Assembly: GCA_963696075.1 (NCBI GenBank)
Contig: CAVOJD010000010.1
Coordinates: 1 to 64,000 of the forward strand
Length of the DNA: 64,000 nucleotides
Source: CAJQQK01 sp963696075
GTDB lineage: Bacteria; Pseudomonadota; Alphaproteobacteria; Rhizobiales; Hyphomicrobiaceae
Reading direction: 5' to 3'
A program made the position numbers and the translations under genes. This document shows, piece after piece, positions 44,587 through 53,279 of the stretch. Each line of letters begins with the position of its first letter. Position 1 is the stretch's first letter. The notes under the pieces were generated by a model. It saw only the letters and a list, made by a program, of their open reading frames with translations, ran no database searches and was not told the origin of the DNA.

Positions 44587-45636
44587 ATGACCAATCTGCC
44601 TCCGATCACCCCGCGCGTCTTCTCCGGCATGCAGCCGACCGGCGCCCTCCACCTTGGCAACTACCTCGGCGCCATGGTGCAGTGGATCAAGCTGCAGGAA
44701 ACGCACGAGTGCATCTATTGCGTCGTCGATCTTCACGCCATTACCGTCTGGCAGGACCCTGAAGAGCTGCGCCAATCAATCCGCACCGTGACCGCCGCCT
44801 ATCTGGCCTGCGGCCTGGACGCGAAGAAGAGCATCATCTTCAACCAGAGCCAGGTCGCGGCGCATGCCGAATTGGCATGGGTTTTCAATTGCGTCGCGCG
44901 CATGGGCTGGCTCAACCGCATGACCCAGTTCAAGGAGAAGGCCGGCAAGGACCGCGAAAATGCCTCAACCGGCCTGTTCGTCTATCCGAACCTGATGGCG
45001 GCCGACATCCTCGCCTACCGCGCAACCCACGTGCCCGTTGGTGAGGACCAGAAGCAGCACCTCGAACTCTCCCGCGATATCGCCCAGAAGTTCAACAACG
45101 ACTATCGCGACGCGATCGTGGCAGCAGGCATGGCCGATGGCGAGTTCTTCCCCCAGCCCGAACCGATCATTCAGGGCCCGGCGACGCGCGTGATGAGCCT
45201 GCGCGATGGCGCGCGCAAGATGTCGAAGTCGGAACCCTCCGAGATGAGCCGCATCAACCTGTCCGATGACGCAGACACGATCGCGTCCAAGATTCGCAAG
45301 GCCCGCACCGACCCCGAACCACTGCCGTCGGAAGAAAAAGGCCTCGAAGGGCGCGCCGAAGCCCGCAACCTCGTCGGGATTTACGCGGCGCTTGCCGGCA
45401 CGACGCCGGCCGACGTCCTGCGCGAATATGGCGGCGCCCAGTTCTCCGCGTTCAAGCCCGCTCTCGCCGACCTGGCCGTGGCCAAGCTCGGCCCAATTGG
45501 TGCGGAAATGCAGCGACTGACTGCCGATCCGGCCGAAATCGACCGCATCCTGGCGGATGGTTCCGAGCGCGCCCGCGCGATCGCAAGCCCAGTGATCGAC
45601 GCCGTCAAGGACATCGTCGGGCTTCTCAGGACGTGA
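44587..45636 (+). CDS. trpS: Tryptophan-tRNA ligase
   Basis: A 349-residue class I aminoacyl-tRNA synthetase. The HIGH-like motif is TGALHLGN at about 18-25, and KMSKS is in RKMSKSEPS near residue 205. SGMQPTG at the start and FVYPNLMAADILAY fit TrpRS. The start is ATG 44587, the first methionine before the conserved N-terminus. It follows murJ by 95 bases, likely in one transcript. Confidence 0.97.
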   Translation: MTNLPPITPRVFSGMQPTGALHLGNYLGAMVQWIKLQETHECIYCVVDLHAITVWQDPEELRQSIRTVTAAYLACGLDAKKSIIFNQSQVAAHAELAWVFNCVARMGWLNRMTQFKEKAGKDRENASTGLFVYPNLMAADILAYRATHVPVGEDQKQHLELSRDIAQKFNNDYRDAIVAAGMADGEFFPQPEPIIQGPATRVMSLRDGARKMSKSEPSEMSRINLSDDADTIASKIRKARTDPEPLPSEEKGLEGRAEARNLVGIYAALAGTTPADVLREYGGAQFSAFKPALADLAVAKLGPIGAEMQRLTADPAEIDRILADGSERARAIASPVIDAVKDIVGLLRT

Positions 45637-45726
45637 CATCGCCCAAGCCGCGGTGAACCGGCCCCGAAATGAACGAACCGCTATTTCGCCTTTGCCAGAA
45701 ACCCAAAAGCGTGGCAGCGTGACGCT

Positions 45727-46236
45727 ATGCCGACCAGCAAGAAGCGCCGCGTCTTCGAAGAAGGCCACCGGCGGAAATTTTTGGTAATCCTCGACGACAG
45801 CCCGGAGCTCGATGCCGCGCTGTACTTCGCCGCGTCGCGCGCCAGCCACACCGGCGGTTCGCTCGTGCTCCTTTACGTGATCGAGCCTCAGGACTTCCAG
45901 CACTGGATGGGGGTGAAGGAGATCCAGAAGGAAGAGGAAACCCAGACAGCCAAGGCGCTGTTCCGCCTCAACCGCCGCAAGCTGGCGAACGCCGGTCTCG
46001 ACGATGTCATGTGCGAGGACGTGATCCGCGAAGGGACGCTGGCTGACGAGATTTTGGCGATGATCGAAGAGGACGAGGACATCGCGATCATGGTGCTCGG
46101 CGCCGCGATCGACCAGAAGGGGCCAGGCCCGCTGGTCTCGACGCTGGCGGCCGGCAAGCAGGCCGGTACGTTTCCGATCCCGATCACGATCGTACCTGGA
46201 AACATGGACCTCGAGGACGTCAAGGCGCTGGCCTGA
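45727..46236 (+). CDS. Universal stress protein family protein
   Basis: 169 residues. After a basic N-terminus (SKKRRVFEEGHRRK), FLVILDDSPELDAALYFAA is the UspA opening, with GGSLVLLYVIEPQDF next and VLGAA near the end. The usual ATP loop G-x2-G-x9-G-S/T is only partly present (GAAIDQKGPGPLVSTLAAGK), so ATP binding is doubtful. This gene is regularly found between trpS and nfuA in alphaproteobacteria. Confidence 0.9.
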   Translation: MPTSKKRRVFEEGHRRKFLVILDDSPELDAALYFAASRASHTGGSLVLLYVIEPQDFQHWMGVKEIQKEEETQTAKALFRLNRRKLANAGLDDVMCEDVIREGTLADEILAMIEEDEDIAIMVLGAAIDQKGPGPLVSTLAAGKQAGTFPIPITIVPGNMDLEDVKALA

Positions 46237-46266
46237 TTCCGCGCCTGAGGCCTTGCAGACTAATAA

Positions 46267-46283
46267 AATAGAACTATTCTAAT
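46267..46283. promoter_or_regulatory. Candidate Irr box (iron control element) before nfuA
   Basis: The 17 bases AATAGAACTATTCTAAT form a palindrome around TAGAA-CTA-TTCTA, close to the Irr/ICE pattern TTTAGAA-N3-TTCTAAA known from alphaproteobacteria. It overlaps a weak -10-like TATTCT, 112 bases before the nfuA start. Binding by the haem-responsive Irr would repress this Fe-S gene when iron is low. By pattern only. Confidence 0.55.
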
Positions 46284-46394
46284 CTAGACGCGCAACCGCT
46301 ACGTATGGCACGAACAGGTGCAGGCCGAACCGCGCCGAGGTGCAGTTGGCGCCGATCTGCAACTTATATTGCAGCGCAATCGAGGACTTTAACG

Positions 46395-46952
46395 ATGTTC
46401 ATCCAGACTGAAGCGACCCCGAACCCGGCGACACTCAAGTTCTTGCCGGGCCGTGCCGTTCTCAAGGATGGCACCGCCGATTTTCGCTCACCCGAGGAGG
46501 CGGTCAACTCACCGCTGGCCCAGGGGCTGTTCGCCATCGAAGGCGTGAACGGCGTTTTTCTCGGCTCCGACTTCGTCTCCGTGTCGAAGGATGAGAGTCA
46601 GGAATGGCAACACGTGAAGCCCGCGATCCTTGGCGTGATCATGGAGCATTTCATGTCGGGCGCCGAGACGGTGGCCGGGTCGACCGCCAATGACTCAGCC
46701 GGCGTAAACTACGACGCCGAGGACGAGGAAACGGTGCAGACCATCAAGGAACTGCTCGACACCCGTGTCCGCCCGGCCGTCGCCCAGGACGGCGGCGACA
46801 TCACGTTCCACGGCTTCCGCGAGGGCGTCGTATATCTGTCGATGCGCGGTGCCTGCGCCGGCTGTCCGAGTTCGACGGCCACACTTCAGTACGGCATCGA
46901 GAACCTGCTTCGCCATTTCTGCCCCGATGTGCGCGAAGTCCAGGCCGTTTAA
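46395..46952 (+). CDS. nfuA: Fe-S cluster carrier NfuA (NifU family)
   Basis: 185 residues: an N-terminal Nfu_N domain (MFIQTEATPNPATLKFLPG) and a C-terminal NifU-like domain with Cys-x2-Cys in GACAGCPSS, which binds a transient 4Fe-4S cluster and hands it to target proteins. ATG 46395 opens exactly at the conserved MFIQTE. A candidate Irr box lies upstream and a strong terminator downstream, so it appears to be a single-gene unit. Confidence 0.96.
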   Translation: MFIQTEATPNPATLKFLPGRAVLKDGTADFRSPEEAVNSPLAQGLFAIEGVNGVFLGSDFVSVSKDESQEWQHVKPAILGVIMEHFMSGAETVAGSTANDSAGVNYDAEDEETVQTIKELLDTRVRPAVAQDGGDITFHGFREGVVYLSMRGACAGCPSSTATLQYGIENLLRHFCPDVREVQAV

Positions 46953-47024
46953 GGCCAGGATGTTTTAAGGGTCGACCCTGCCTGCCGGGGGGTGGAGCAT
47001 CAAGGACTGATCCACGAGCTGGAG

Positions 47025-47055
47025 GCGCCCGTTGCCAGACGGGCGCTTTGCTTTT
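47025..47055 (+). terminator. Rho-independent terminator after nfuA
   Basis: An 8-bp perfect stem GCGCCCGT/ACGGGCGC with a 6-base loop, followed by TTTGCTTTT. About 70 bases past the nfuA stop. Confidence 0.88.
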
Positions 47056-47111
47056 GGACGCCATCTGATCCAGTTTCCCCCGGACAACTCAAGATAACGG
47101 ACGAAATCGAT

Positions 47112-47702
47112 ATGACGAATGCACTCGACCAAGCCGCTTTTGATCAGCTTTTCTGCGATGCGCGCACCCAGAATGCCTGGAAAGAGGGCGATATCCCCGA
47201 TGATAAATTGCGTGCCCTTGTCGATGTCGTGAAGATGGGACCGACCAGCGCCAACTGTTCACCGGCCCGCTTCGTGTTCATCAAGTCGCCGGAAGGCAAG
47301 GCCCGCCTCAAGCCGCATCTGTCCGAGGGCAATACCGAAAAGACGCTGACCGCACCGGTCACCGTGATCATTGCGCACGATATGGAATTCTATGAGCACC
47401 TGCCCAAGCTCTTCCCCCATACCGACGCGAAGTCCTGGTTCACCTCAAACGACGACCTGATCCGCGAAACGGCCTTTCGCAATGGCACCCTGCAGGGCGG
47501 CTATATGATCGTGGCCGCGCGCGCCATGGGCCTTGATTGCGGCCCGATGTCGGGTTTCGACAAGGATGGCGTGGACGAGGAATTCTTCAAAGGAACGACC
47601 TACAAGTCGAACTTCCTGCTGAACCTCGGCCAGGGCGATCCCTCGGTCCTGTTCCCGCGCTCGCCGCGTTTCGACTTCGACGAAATCGCCTCGATCCTCT
47701 GA
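47112..47702 (+). CDS. Nitroreductase family protein (malonic semialdehyde reductase RutE/HadB type)
   Basis: A 196-residue FMN-dependent nitroreductase. GPTSANCSPARFVFIKS (about 37-54) is the FMN-binding segment of the RutE group, and NGTLQGGYMIVAARAMGLDCGPMSGFD is its central signature. The C-terminus FLLNLGQGDP fits too. RutE reduces malonic semialdehyde from pyrimidine breakdown, but no other rut genes are near, so another aldehyde or general redox role is possible. The conserved MTNALDQ region fixes ATG 47112. Confidence 0.9.
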   Translation: MTNALDQAAFDQLFCDARTQNAWKEGDIPDDKLRALVDVVKMGPTSANCSPARFVFIKSPEGKARLKPHLSEGNTEKTLTAPVTVIIAHDMEFYEHLPKLFPHTDAKSWFTSNDDLIRETAFRNGTLQGGYMIVAARAMGLDCGPMSGFDKDGVDEEFFKGTTYKSNFLLNLGQGDPSVLFPRSPRFDFDEIASIL

Positions 47703-47772
47703 CGCCCTGAAGCTGCGGCCCGGCAATGCCAGTCGGGCCGCACCGCAGGATCGCCCGCCGGGCCCCGCAGTC

Positions 47773-48510
47773 ATGAAAATTCTAGCCTTCGACACCTGCT
47801 TCGATGCCTGCTCGGCCGCCGTCAGCCGCGGTGACGGAGGCCCTGTTATCGCGGCGCGCAAACTGATGCGCCGGGGGCACGCCGAAGCGCTGATGCCAAT
47901 GATCGAAGGCGTCATGGGCGAGGCCGGTGTGGCCTTCAACGAGCTTGACCGCCTCATCGTCACGCATGGCCCCGGAACCTTCACGGGAACGCGCCTTGGC
48001 ATCGCAGCGAGCCTCGGTCTCGCGCTGGCCAATGAAACGCCGGTCGCAACGACGTCGAGCCTCGCCCTGATCGCACGCTTTGCAGCCGCCACGCTCGGTG
48101 ACCGCTTGACCGGCCTGAGCGGTATTGCCGTGATCCGCGACGCCCGCCGCGACCGCGTCTACCTCGAAGTGACGGATGTTGCCGGCACCCCTCTCGAGGG
48201 CCCGTGCCTGGCAACCTTGGACGACGCCACAGCCCTGTTGGCGGGTCGCGACCTGTTCGCATTCGGCAGCGGCGTCGCGGTGCTGGAGGCACACGCCCGA
48301 GCCCCGCTGCCGGGCCTCGAAACGGCCTGGCCCGTGCCGCCGCCCGAGGGCTTTGAAGAACCGGACGCGCGCTACCTGATCGATCTCGCAGCCGGTCTGC
48401 AGGCATCCCTCGACCCCGCGCCGCTTTATTTGCGCCCGCCCGACGCGACACCCGCCGCGCCCGTGCTGCCGGGCCTCGGCCGGCCCGCCGACATCACCCG
48501 CGATGTCTGA
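47773..48510 (+). CDS. tsaB: tRNA threonylcarbamoyladenosine synthesis protein TsaB
   Basis: A 245-residue ASKHA-fold partner of TsaD in the t6A modification of ANN-decoding tRNAs. ILAFDTCFDACSAAV opens the fold, RGHAEALMPMIEGVM and THGPGTFTGTRLGIAASLGLAL (split across about 60-80) are diagnostic. It overlaps rimI by eight bases, the usual tsaB-rimI pair. Confidence 0.95.
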   Translation: MKILAFDTCFDACSAAVSRGDGGPVIAARKLMRRGHAEALMPMIEGVMGEAGVAFNELDRLIVTHGPGTFTGTRLGIAASLGLALANETPVATTSSLALIARFAAATLGDRLTGLSGIAVIRDARRDRVYLEVTDVAGTPLEGPCLATLDDATALLAGRDLFAFGSGVAVLEAHARAPLPGLETAWPVPPPEGFEEPDARYLIDLAAGLQASLDPAPLYLRPPDATPAAPVLPGLGRPADITRDV

Positions 48511-48982
48511 GGCAGCCGCTCATCCCTGGCAGGTTCGCGCCGCCGCGCGGGAGGACGCCCGGAGGTTGGCGATTTTGCCGCTGGGAGCCGAAAACGCCAG
48601 CCGGTCGGCGCAAGCCTGGCGGACATGGCTTATCGAGCCGGCGACGCTCACTCTTATCGCAGAAGCCGCCGACGGCCGGGTCTCAGGCCTCCTCGATGTC
48701 CGCCACGCAGCGGATGAGGCCGAAATCATTGACCTCTGGGTTGCCCCGCACGACCGCCGCAGAGGCATCGCCGCAGCCCTGCTCGACCGGCTGTGCCGCG
48801 ACGTCGCCGAGAAGGGCGCGGCGCGCCTCTTCCTCGAGGTCGCCGTGGACAATGCCGCAGCCTGCGCCCTCTATGAAAAACAAGGTTTTGCAACTGTCGC
48901 CCGGCGCAACGCATACTACGCCCGGCCGGGTTCCGAGCCGGTCGATGCACTCGTGATGGTTCGCCCCATCGAGCGCGCGTGA
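48503..48982 (+). CDS. rimI: Ribosomal protein S18 alanine N-acetyltransferase RimI
   Basis: A 159-residue GNAT protein. The acetyl-CoA loop is VAPHDRRRGIAAALLDRL (about 80-97), and the final strand is VAVDNAAACALYEKQGF. The position directly after tsaB, with overlapping frames, supports RimI rather than another GNAT. It probably acetylates the N-terminus of S18. Confidence 0.88.
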   Translation: MSEAAAHPWQVRAAAREDARRLAILPLGAENASRSAQAWRTWLIEPATLTLIAEAADGRVSGLLDVRHAADEAEIIDLWVAPHDRRRGIAAALLDRLCRDVAEKGAARLFLEVAVDNAAACALYEKQGFATVARRNAYYARPGSEPVDALVMVRPIERA

Positions 48983-49021
48983 ACGGGGCAACGGGTCGAT
49001 AGTCGGGGAGTATGGAAACAG

Positions 49022-49942
49022 GTGGCCGTCGATGAAGGAAGGTCTGGCGCCCGCCGCAAGCGCGCGGCCCAACCGGCAGCCTCAGCCGGGCCGGAGCAGG
49101 ATCCGCCAGTCGCCGAGACGGTCGATCTGCCCGGTCTCAGCCCTGTGCCGGGTCCGTTGCGCGCCGGCCTGATCCTGACGGCTTTCATGGGGCTCACCCT
49201 GCCGCTGATGCCGCTGCAGTATCTCCTCCTCAAGGTCGCGCCGGCCGGCGCCCGCCGCCTGCCTTACTGGTATCACCGCGCGGTGTGCCGCCTGCTCGGC
49301 ATCCGCCTGCATATCCACGGCAAGGTCGACAGCGGCCGCCCGGTCCTTCTGGTCTCAAATCACGTCTCCTGGCTCGATATCCCGGTGCTGAGCGCCGTTG
49401 CCCCCCTCTCCTTCATCGCCAAGCGCGAAGTCGGCACATGGCCGTTTGTCTCGAGCCTCGCCCGCCTCCAGCGCACGGTTTTCGTCGACAGGACCCGGCG
49501 CAGCGCCGTCGGCGAGGTCGCAACAGAAATGGCCGGACGCCTCGCCGCCGGCGACACGCTCGTCCTCTTTGCCGAAGGCACATCGACGGACGGCAACCGG
49601 CTGATGCCGTTCAAATCAGCGCTGTTTTCCTCGGTGTTCCAGGAGGCCGGCCCCGAACTCTCGGTTCAAACCCTGGCCCTCACCTACACGCACCTCCACG
49701 GCATCCCACTCGGTCGCGCCGATCGCCACATGATTGGCTGGTATGGCGACATGGAAATGGGTGATCACGCCTGGACGCTGCTCAAGTCAGGCCCCCTGGA
49801 CGTTCACATCTCCATCGGTGAACCCATGCCGATCGGCAAATTCGCCACACGCAAAGAGCTGGCGAGCCACACCGAGGAGGCCGTGCGCAGCGCCGTCGTC
49901 GCAGCGCTCCGCGCCGGCGGAAAGTCGATCGAAGGCGCCTGA
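49022..49942 (+). CDS. plsC: 1-acyl-sn-glycerol-3-phosphate acyltransferase
   Basis: 306 residues. After about 45 disordered N-terminal residues and a hydrophobic segment (about 49-70), the acyltransferase motif is NHVSWLD (His at about 113), with FVDRTRR and the substrate-binding motif EGTSTDGNRLMPFKSALF further on. It acylates lysophosphatidic acid, or lysolipids such as lyso-ornithine lipid in the OlsA branch, which the OlsB-like gene makes worth noting. GTG start at 49022. It precedes miaB by about 180 bases. Confidence 0.92.
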   Translation: MAVDEGRSGARRKRAAQPAASAGPEQDPPVAETVDLPGLSPVPGPLRAGLILTAFMGLTLPLMPLQYLLLKVAPAGARRLPYWYHRAVCRLLGIRLHIHGKVDSGRPVLLVSNHVSWLDIPVLSAVAPLSFIAKREVGTWPFVSSLARLQRTVFVDRTRRSAVGEVATEMAGRLAAGDTLVLFAEGTSTDGNRLMPFKSALFSSVFQEAGPELSVQTLALTYTHLHGIPLGRADRHMIGWYGDMEMGDHAWTLLKSGPLDVHISIGEPMPIGKFATRKELASHTEEAVRSAVVAALRAGGKSIEGA

Positions 49943-50042
49943 CGGGCTGATCGCCGCCGGCGTGATGAGATCCCGTGTTTGCTGCCGCCAATGGCGCGAA
50001 TGCATCGCCGGGCGACGAATCGTACCGCAATGCAACAAACTG

Positions 50043-50061
50043 ATGACAAGTCGGTTGTCAT
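50043..50061. promoter_or_regulatory. Inverted repeat upstream of miaB
   Basis: A perfect 7-bp inverted repeat ATGACAA-GTCGG-TTGTCAT in the plsC-miaB gap, 64-82 bases before ATG 50125. Its size and symmetry suit a dimeric regulator. A similar TGACAA/TTGTCA pair is scattered at 51522-51558 before phoH. No regulator is identified. Confidence 0.4.
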
Positions 50062-50124
50062 GCTGATAAGCAGGCGCGACTTCTTGTCGAAGACAAACAT
50101 TTCCTCAACCGGGGTTTGCGTAAG

Positions 50125-51525
50125 ATGGCCCGTACGCTGAACGATATCGACCAGGCGGTCGTTCCTGGCAGCAGTGAGAGCGAAATGTCGACCAAGAAAG
50201 TTTTCATCAAGACCTTCGGCTGCCAGATGAACGTCTACGACAGCGAACGCATCGTAGAATCGCTCGCGCCCGCTGGATTCGAGGAAACGGCGACGATCGA
50301 AGACGCAGATCTGGTCGTCCTCAACACCTGCCATATTCGCGAAAAGGCGGCCGAGAAGGTCTATTCGGAACTGGGCCGCATCCGTCGCGTCAAGGACGAC
50401 CGTCAGGCGGAAGGCCGCAAGACGACGATCGCGGTCGCCGGCTGTGTCGCCCAGGCCGAAGGCCAGGAAATCGTCAATCGCGCCCCCGTCGTCGATCTCG
50501 TGATCGGGCCGCAGGCCTACCACAACCTGCCGAGCCTGCTCATTGAGGCCGAAACCGAAGGCCGCAAGATCGTCAAGCTCGACTTTCCCGAGCGCGACAA
50601 GTTCCAGGACCTCCCCGCCCGCCGCGGCAACCGGCCAACGTCAGCCTTCCTCACCGTCCAGGAAGGCTGTGACAAGTTCTGCACCTTCTGCGTTGTCCCC
50701 TATACACGCGGCATGGAGTATTCGCGCCCGGCCCAGGCCCTCATCGACGAGGCGCGAGAACTGGTGGCCGGCGGGGTGCGCGAACTCACGCTGCTCGGCC
50801 AGAACGTCAACGCCTACCACGGCGAAGGGCCCGACGGCGCAACCTGGTCGTTGGCCCGCCTGATCGACGCAATCGCCGAGATCGACGGCCTCCAGCGCCT
50901 GCGCTACACCACCTCGCACCCGAACGACATGAGCGAGGATCTCATCGCGGTCCACCGCGACAACCCGAAGCTGATGCCCTACCTTCATCTGCCATTCCAG
51001 GCGGGCTCGGACCGGATCCTGGGCGCGATGAACCGCAAGCACACCGCCCTGGAGTACCGTCGCCTGATCGACCGCATCCGCACCGCGCGGCCCGACATTG
51101 CGCTATCGACCGACATCATCGTCGGCTTCCCCGGCGAGACGGAGGCGGAGTTCGCCGAAACCCTGAAGATGGTCGAAGACGTTGGTTTCGCGCAGGCCTA
51201 TTCGTTCAAATACAGCCCACGGCCCGGAACCCCCGCAGCATCTCTCGTCGACCAGATTACAGCCAGCGTCCAGGCCGAGCGTCTCGAGCGTCTACAGGCG
51301 CTTCTCGATCATCAGCAGCGCATGTTCAACGCCGCCTGTGTTGGCCGCGTCCTGCCCGTCCTGTTCGAGCGCAAGGGCCGCGACATGGGCCAGATCGTCG
51401 GCCGTTCGCCGTACCTGCAACCGGTCCATGCGGAAGCAAGCGAGGCGGTCATTGGCGCCGTCCACCCGGTCGAGATCGCTGTGGCCCACGGTCATTCCCT
51501 GACAGGGATTTTGCGCGCCGTGTGA
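50125..51525 (+). CDS. miaB: tRNA-2-methylthio-N6-dimethylallyladenosine synthase MiaB
   Basis: A radical SAM methylthiotransferase that adds the 2-methylthio group to i6A37 of tRNA. About 466 residues from ATG 50125; the alternative ATG 50185 (MSTKKVFIKT) would also give a complete protein. The N-terminal UPF0004 domain has KTFGCQMNVYDSER and other cluster cysteines (LNTCHIREKA, GCVAQ). The radical SAM Cys-x3-Cys-x2-Cys is GCDKFCTFCVVPY. A TRAM domain closes the protein. First gene before phoH-ybeY-corC-lnt. Confidence 0.95.
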   Translation: MARTLNDIDQAVVPGSSESEMSTKKVFIKTFGCQMNVYDSERIVESLAPAGFEETATIEDADLVVLNTCHIREKAAEKVYSELGRIRRVKDDRQAEGRKTTIAVAGCVAQAEGQEIVNRAPVVDLVIGPQAYHNLPSLLIEAETEGRKIVKLDFPERDKFQDLPARRGNRPTSAFLTVQEGCDKFCTFCVVPYTRGMEYSRPAQALIDEARELVAGGVRELTLLGQNVNAYHGEGPDGATWSLARLIDAIAEIDGLQRLRYTTSHPNDMSEDLIAVHRDNPKLMPYLHLPFQAGSDRILGAMNRKHTALEYRRLIDRIRTARPDIALSTDIIVGFPGETEAEFAETLKMVEDVGFAQAYSFKYSPRPGTPAASLVDQITASVQAERLERLQALLDHQQRMFNAACVGRVLPVLFERKGRDMGQIVGRSPYLQPVHAEASEAVIGAVHPVEIAVAHGHSLTGILRAV

Positions 51526-51532
51526 CAATTGC

Positions 51533-51561
51533 TTGTGACAACGATGCCGCCTTGTCATAAT
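51533..51561 (+). promoter_or_regulatory. Candidate sigma-70-type promoter for phoH
   Basis: TTGTGA (51533-51538), a 17-base spacer and CATAAT (51556-51561), right after the miaB stop at 51525. It would start transcription near 51568, about 90 bases before the phoH start, giving phoH-ybeY-corC-lnt its own promoter. Confidence 0.45.
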
Positions 51562-51655
51562 TCTCGTGCATGTCTCGCCAGCAGGGGGCGATTTCGTTGG
51601 CGCGGATGGCCGCGCGCCTGTTCCCGCACGCAATTTGAGCCCAGGAGACGCCGCA

Positions 51656-52699
51656 TTGCCCACCCCTCGTAACGCGGCCCCAGACGGCAGCGGCAAGAAA
51701 TCCCGAGGTGGAGACCGCCCGCCGGGCGCACGCGAGACAAAGAAGCAGCGCGTCGTCGTCACGTTCGATGACAACCGCTTGCTGCCCCGCCTGCTCGGCG
51801 AATACGATTCCAACCTCGCCCTGATCGAACAGCGCCTCGGCATCCAGGCCCACGCCCACGGCAACGCCGTGATCCTCGAAGGCTCCGAGGAGACCTGCGC
51901 GATCGCGCGTCAGGCCCTTGAGACCCTCTATCAGCGCGTTGCGGCCGGTGAAGAGATCGCCCCGGGTGATTTCGACGGCCTCTTGCGCCATGCCAAGCAG
52001 GCCGGCCCCGAATCCGGTGGCCCTGGCCAGATCGTAACCCGCAAGAAGACCGTCAAGGCGCGCTCCCTTAACCAGAGCCGTTATATCGACGCGCTGGCCG
52101 CCGACGATCTCGTCTTCGGCATCGGCCCCGCCGGCACCGGCAAAACCTACCTCGCCGTCGCCTGCGCCGCCCACCACCTTGAGCGCGGCAACGTTGAGCG
52201 CATCATTCTCTCGCGCCCCGCCGTCGAGGCCGGCGAACGCCTCGGGTTTCTGCCCGGCGACATGCGCGACAAGGTCGACCCCTACCTGCGCCCGCTCTAC
52301 GACGCCCTCTATGACGTGCTCCCGCCCGAAAAAGTCGAGCGCGACATCGAACTCGGCGTCATCGAGGTCGCCCCCCTCGCGTTCATGCGCGGACGCACCC
52401 TTGCCAATGCGTTCGTGATTTTGGACGAGGCCCAGAACACGACCAGCATGCAGATGAAGATGTTCCTCACGCGCCTTGGCGAAAACGCCAAAATGGTGGT
52501 CACCGGCGATCCCTCACAGATCGACCTGCCTCCCGGCCAGCGCTCGGGCCTGGAAGAGGCGGTCGGCCTGCTCAGGGGCGTGGAAGGCATCGCAGCGGTG
52601 CGGTTCGAAGCCGCCGACGTCGTCCGCCGGGACATCGTGCAAAGGATCGTGTCTGCCTACGAAGCCGAGGAAGCGCGCCAAGCTAACCGCAAGCCATGA
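51656..52699 (+). CDS. phoH: PhoH family ATPase (YbeZ)
   Basis: A 347-residue P-loop ATPase of the PhoH/YbeZ family, thought to work with YbeY in rRNA and RNA handling. A KH-like N-terminal region (about 30-105) precedes the ATPase with Walker A GPAGTGKTYL, SRPAVEAGERLGFLPGD and Walker B FVILDEAQNTT. I chose TTG 51656 because AGGAG lies nine bases before it and upstream codons look non-coding. It shares ATGA with ybeY. Confidence 0.94.
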   Translation: MPTPRNAAPDGSGKKSRGGDRPPGARETKKQRVVVTFDDNRLLPRLLGEYDSNLALIEQRLGIQAHAHGNAVILEGSEETCAIARQALETLYQRVAAGEEIAPGDFDGLLRHAKQAGPESGGPGQIVTRKKTVKARSLNQSRYIDALAADDLVFGIGPAGTGKTYLAVACAAHHLERGNVERIILSRPAVEAGERLGFLPGDMRDKVDPYLRPLYDALYDVLPPEKVERDIELGVIEVAPLAFMRGRTLANAFVILDEAQNTTSMQMKMFLTRLGENAKMVVTGDPSQIDLPPGQRSGLEEAVGLLRGVEGIAAVRFEAADVVRRDIVQRIVSAYEAEEARQANRKP

Positions 52700-53244
52700 C
52701 CCTGCCTGCCGACCAAACCAGCCCAACGTCCAGCCCGGCATCAAGTGGGATGCTGCAACTCGAAGGCGTCGTCCAGGCCGAGGGCTGGCCCGAAAGTGTT
52801 ACCTCGGAAGCGTTTCTGGACCCGATCTGCACGGCCATCGCAGCCAAACTGGATGGTGATCGCCGCGAGTTGGCCGTGATCGCCTTCGCCGACGACGCCG
52901 CCGTCCAGGCGCTCAACGCCCGGTATCGCGGCAAGGACCAGCCAACCAACGTGCTGTCGTTCCCCGCCGGAGAGAGCGCGGGCCCGGCCCCGGAGCCGGA
53001 TCAACCGTGGCCGCTCGGCGACATTGTCTTGGCGCGGGAGACGGTCTTCCAGGAGGCAATCAGCCAGGGGATCGACTTTTCGGATCACACGACCCATTTG
53101 ATCATTCACGGAGTGCTTCATCTTTTCGGCTACGATCATATCGTTGACCGCGAGGCCGAAGAGATGGAAGCTTTGGAAGTCGAGATCCTCGCGGATCTTG
53201 GTATTAGTAGTCCTTATACGGAGGAAGCAATCGGGTCGGACTGA
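52696..53244 (+). CDS. ybeY: Endoribonuclease YbeY
   Basis: A 182-residue zinc metalloprotein needed for 16S rRNA 3'-end maturation and ribosome quality control. The zinc site is the three histidines of HGVLHLFGYDH (about 136-146). NARYRGKDQPTNVLSFP near 75 is the other conserved block. The start overlaps the phoH stop, as in most proteobacteria. Confidence 0.96.
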   Translation: MTLPADQTSPTSSPASSGMLQLEGVVQAEGWPESVTSEAFLDPICTAIAAKLDGDRRELAVIAFADDAAVQALNARYRGKDQPTNVLSFPAGESAGPAPEPDQPWPLGDIVLARETVFQEAISQGIDFSDHTTHLIIHGVLHLFGYDHIVDREAEEMEALEVEILADLGISSPYTEEAIGSD

Positions 53245-53279
53245 ACCGGACAACCGGGACCGCCCCGACAACAACGCTG

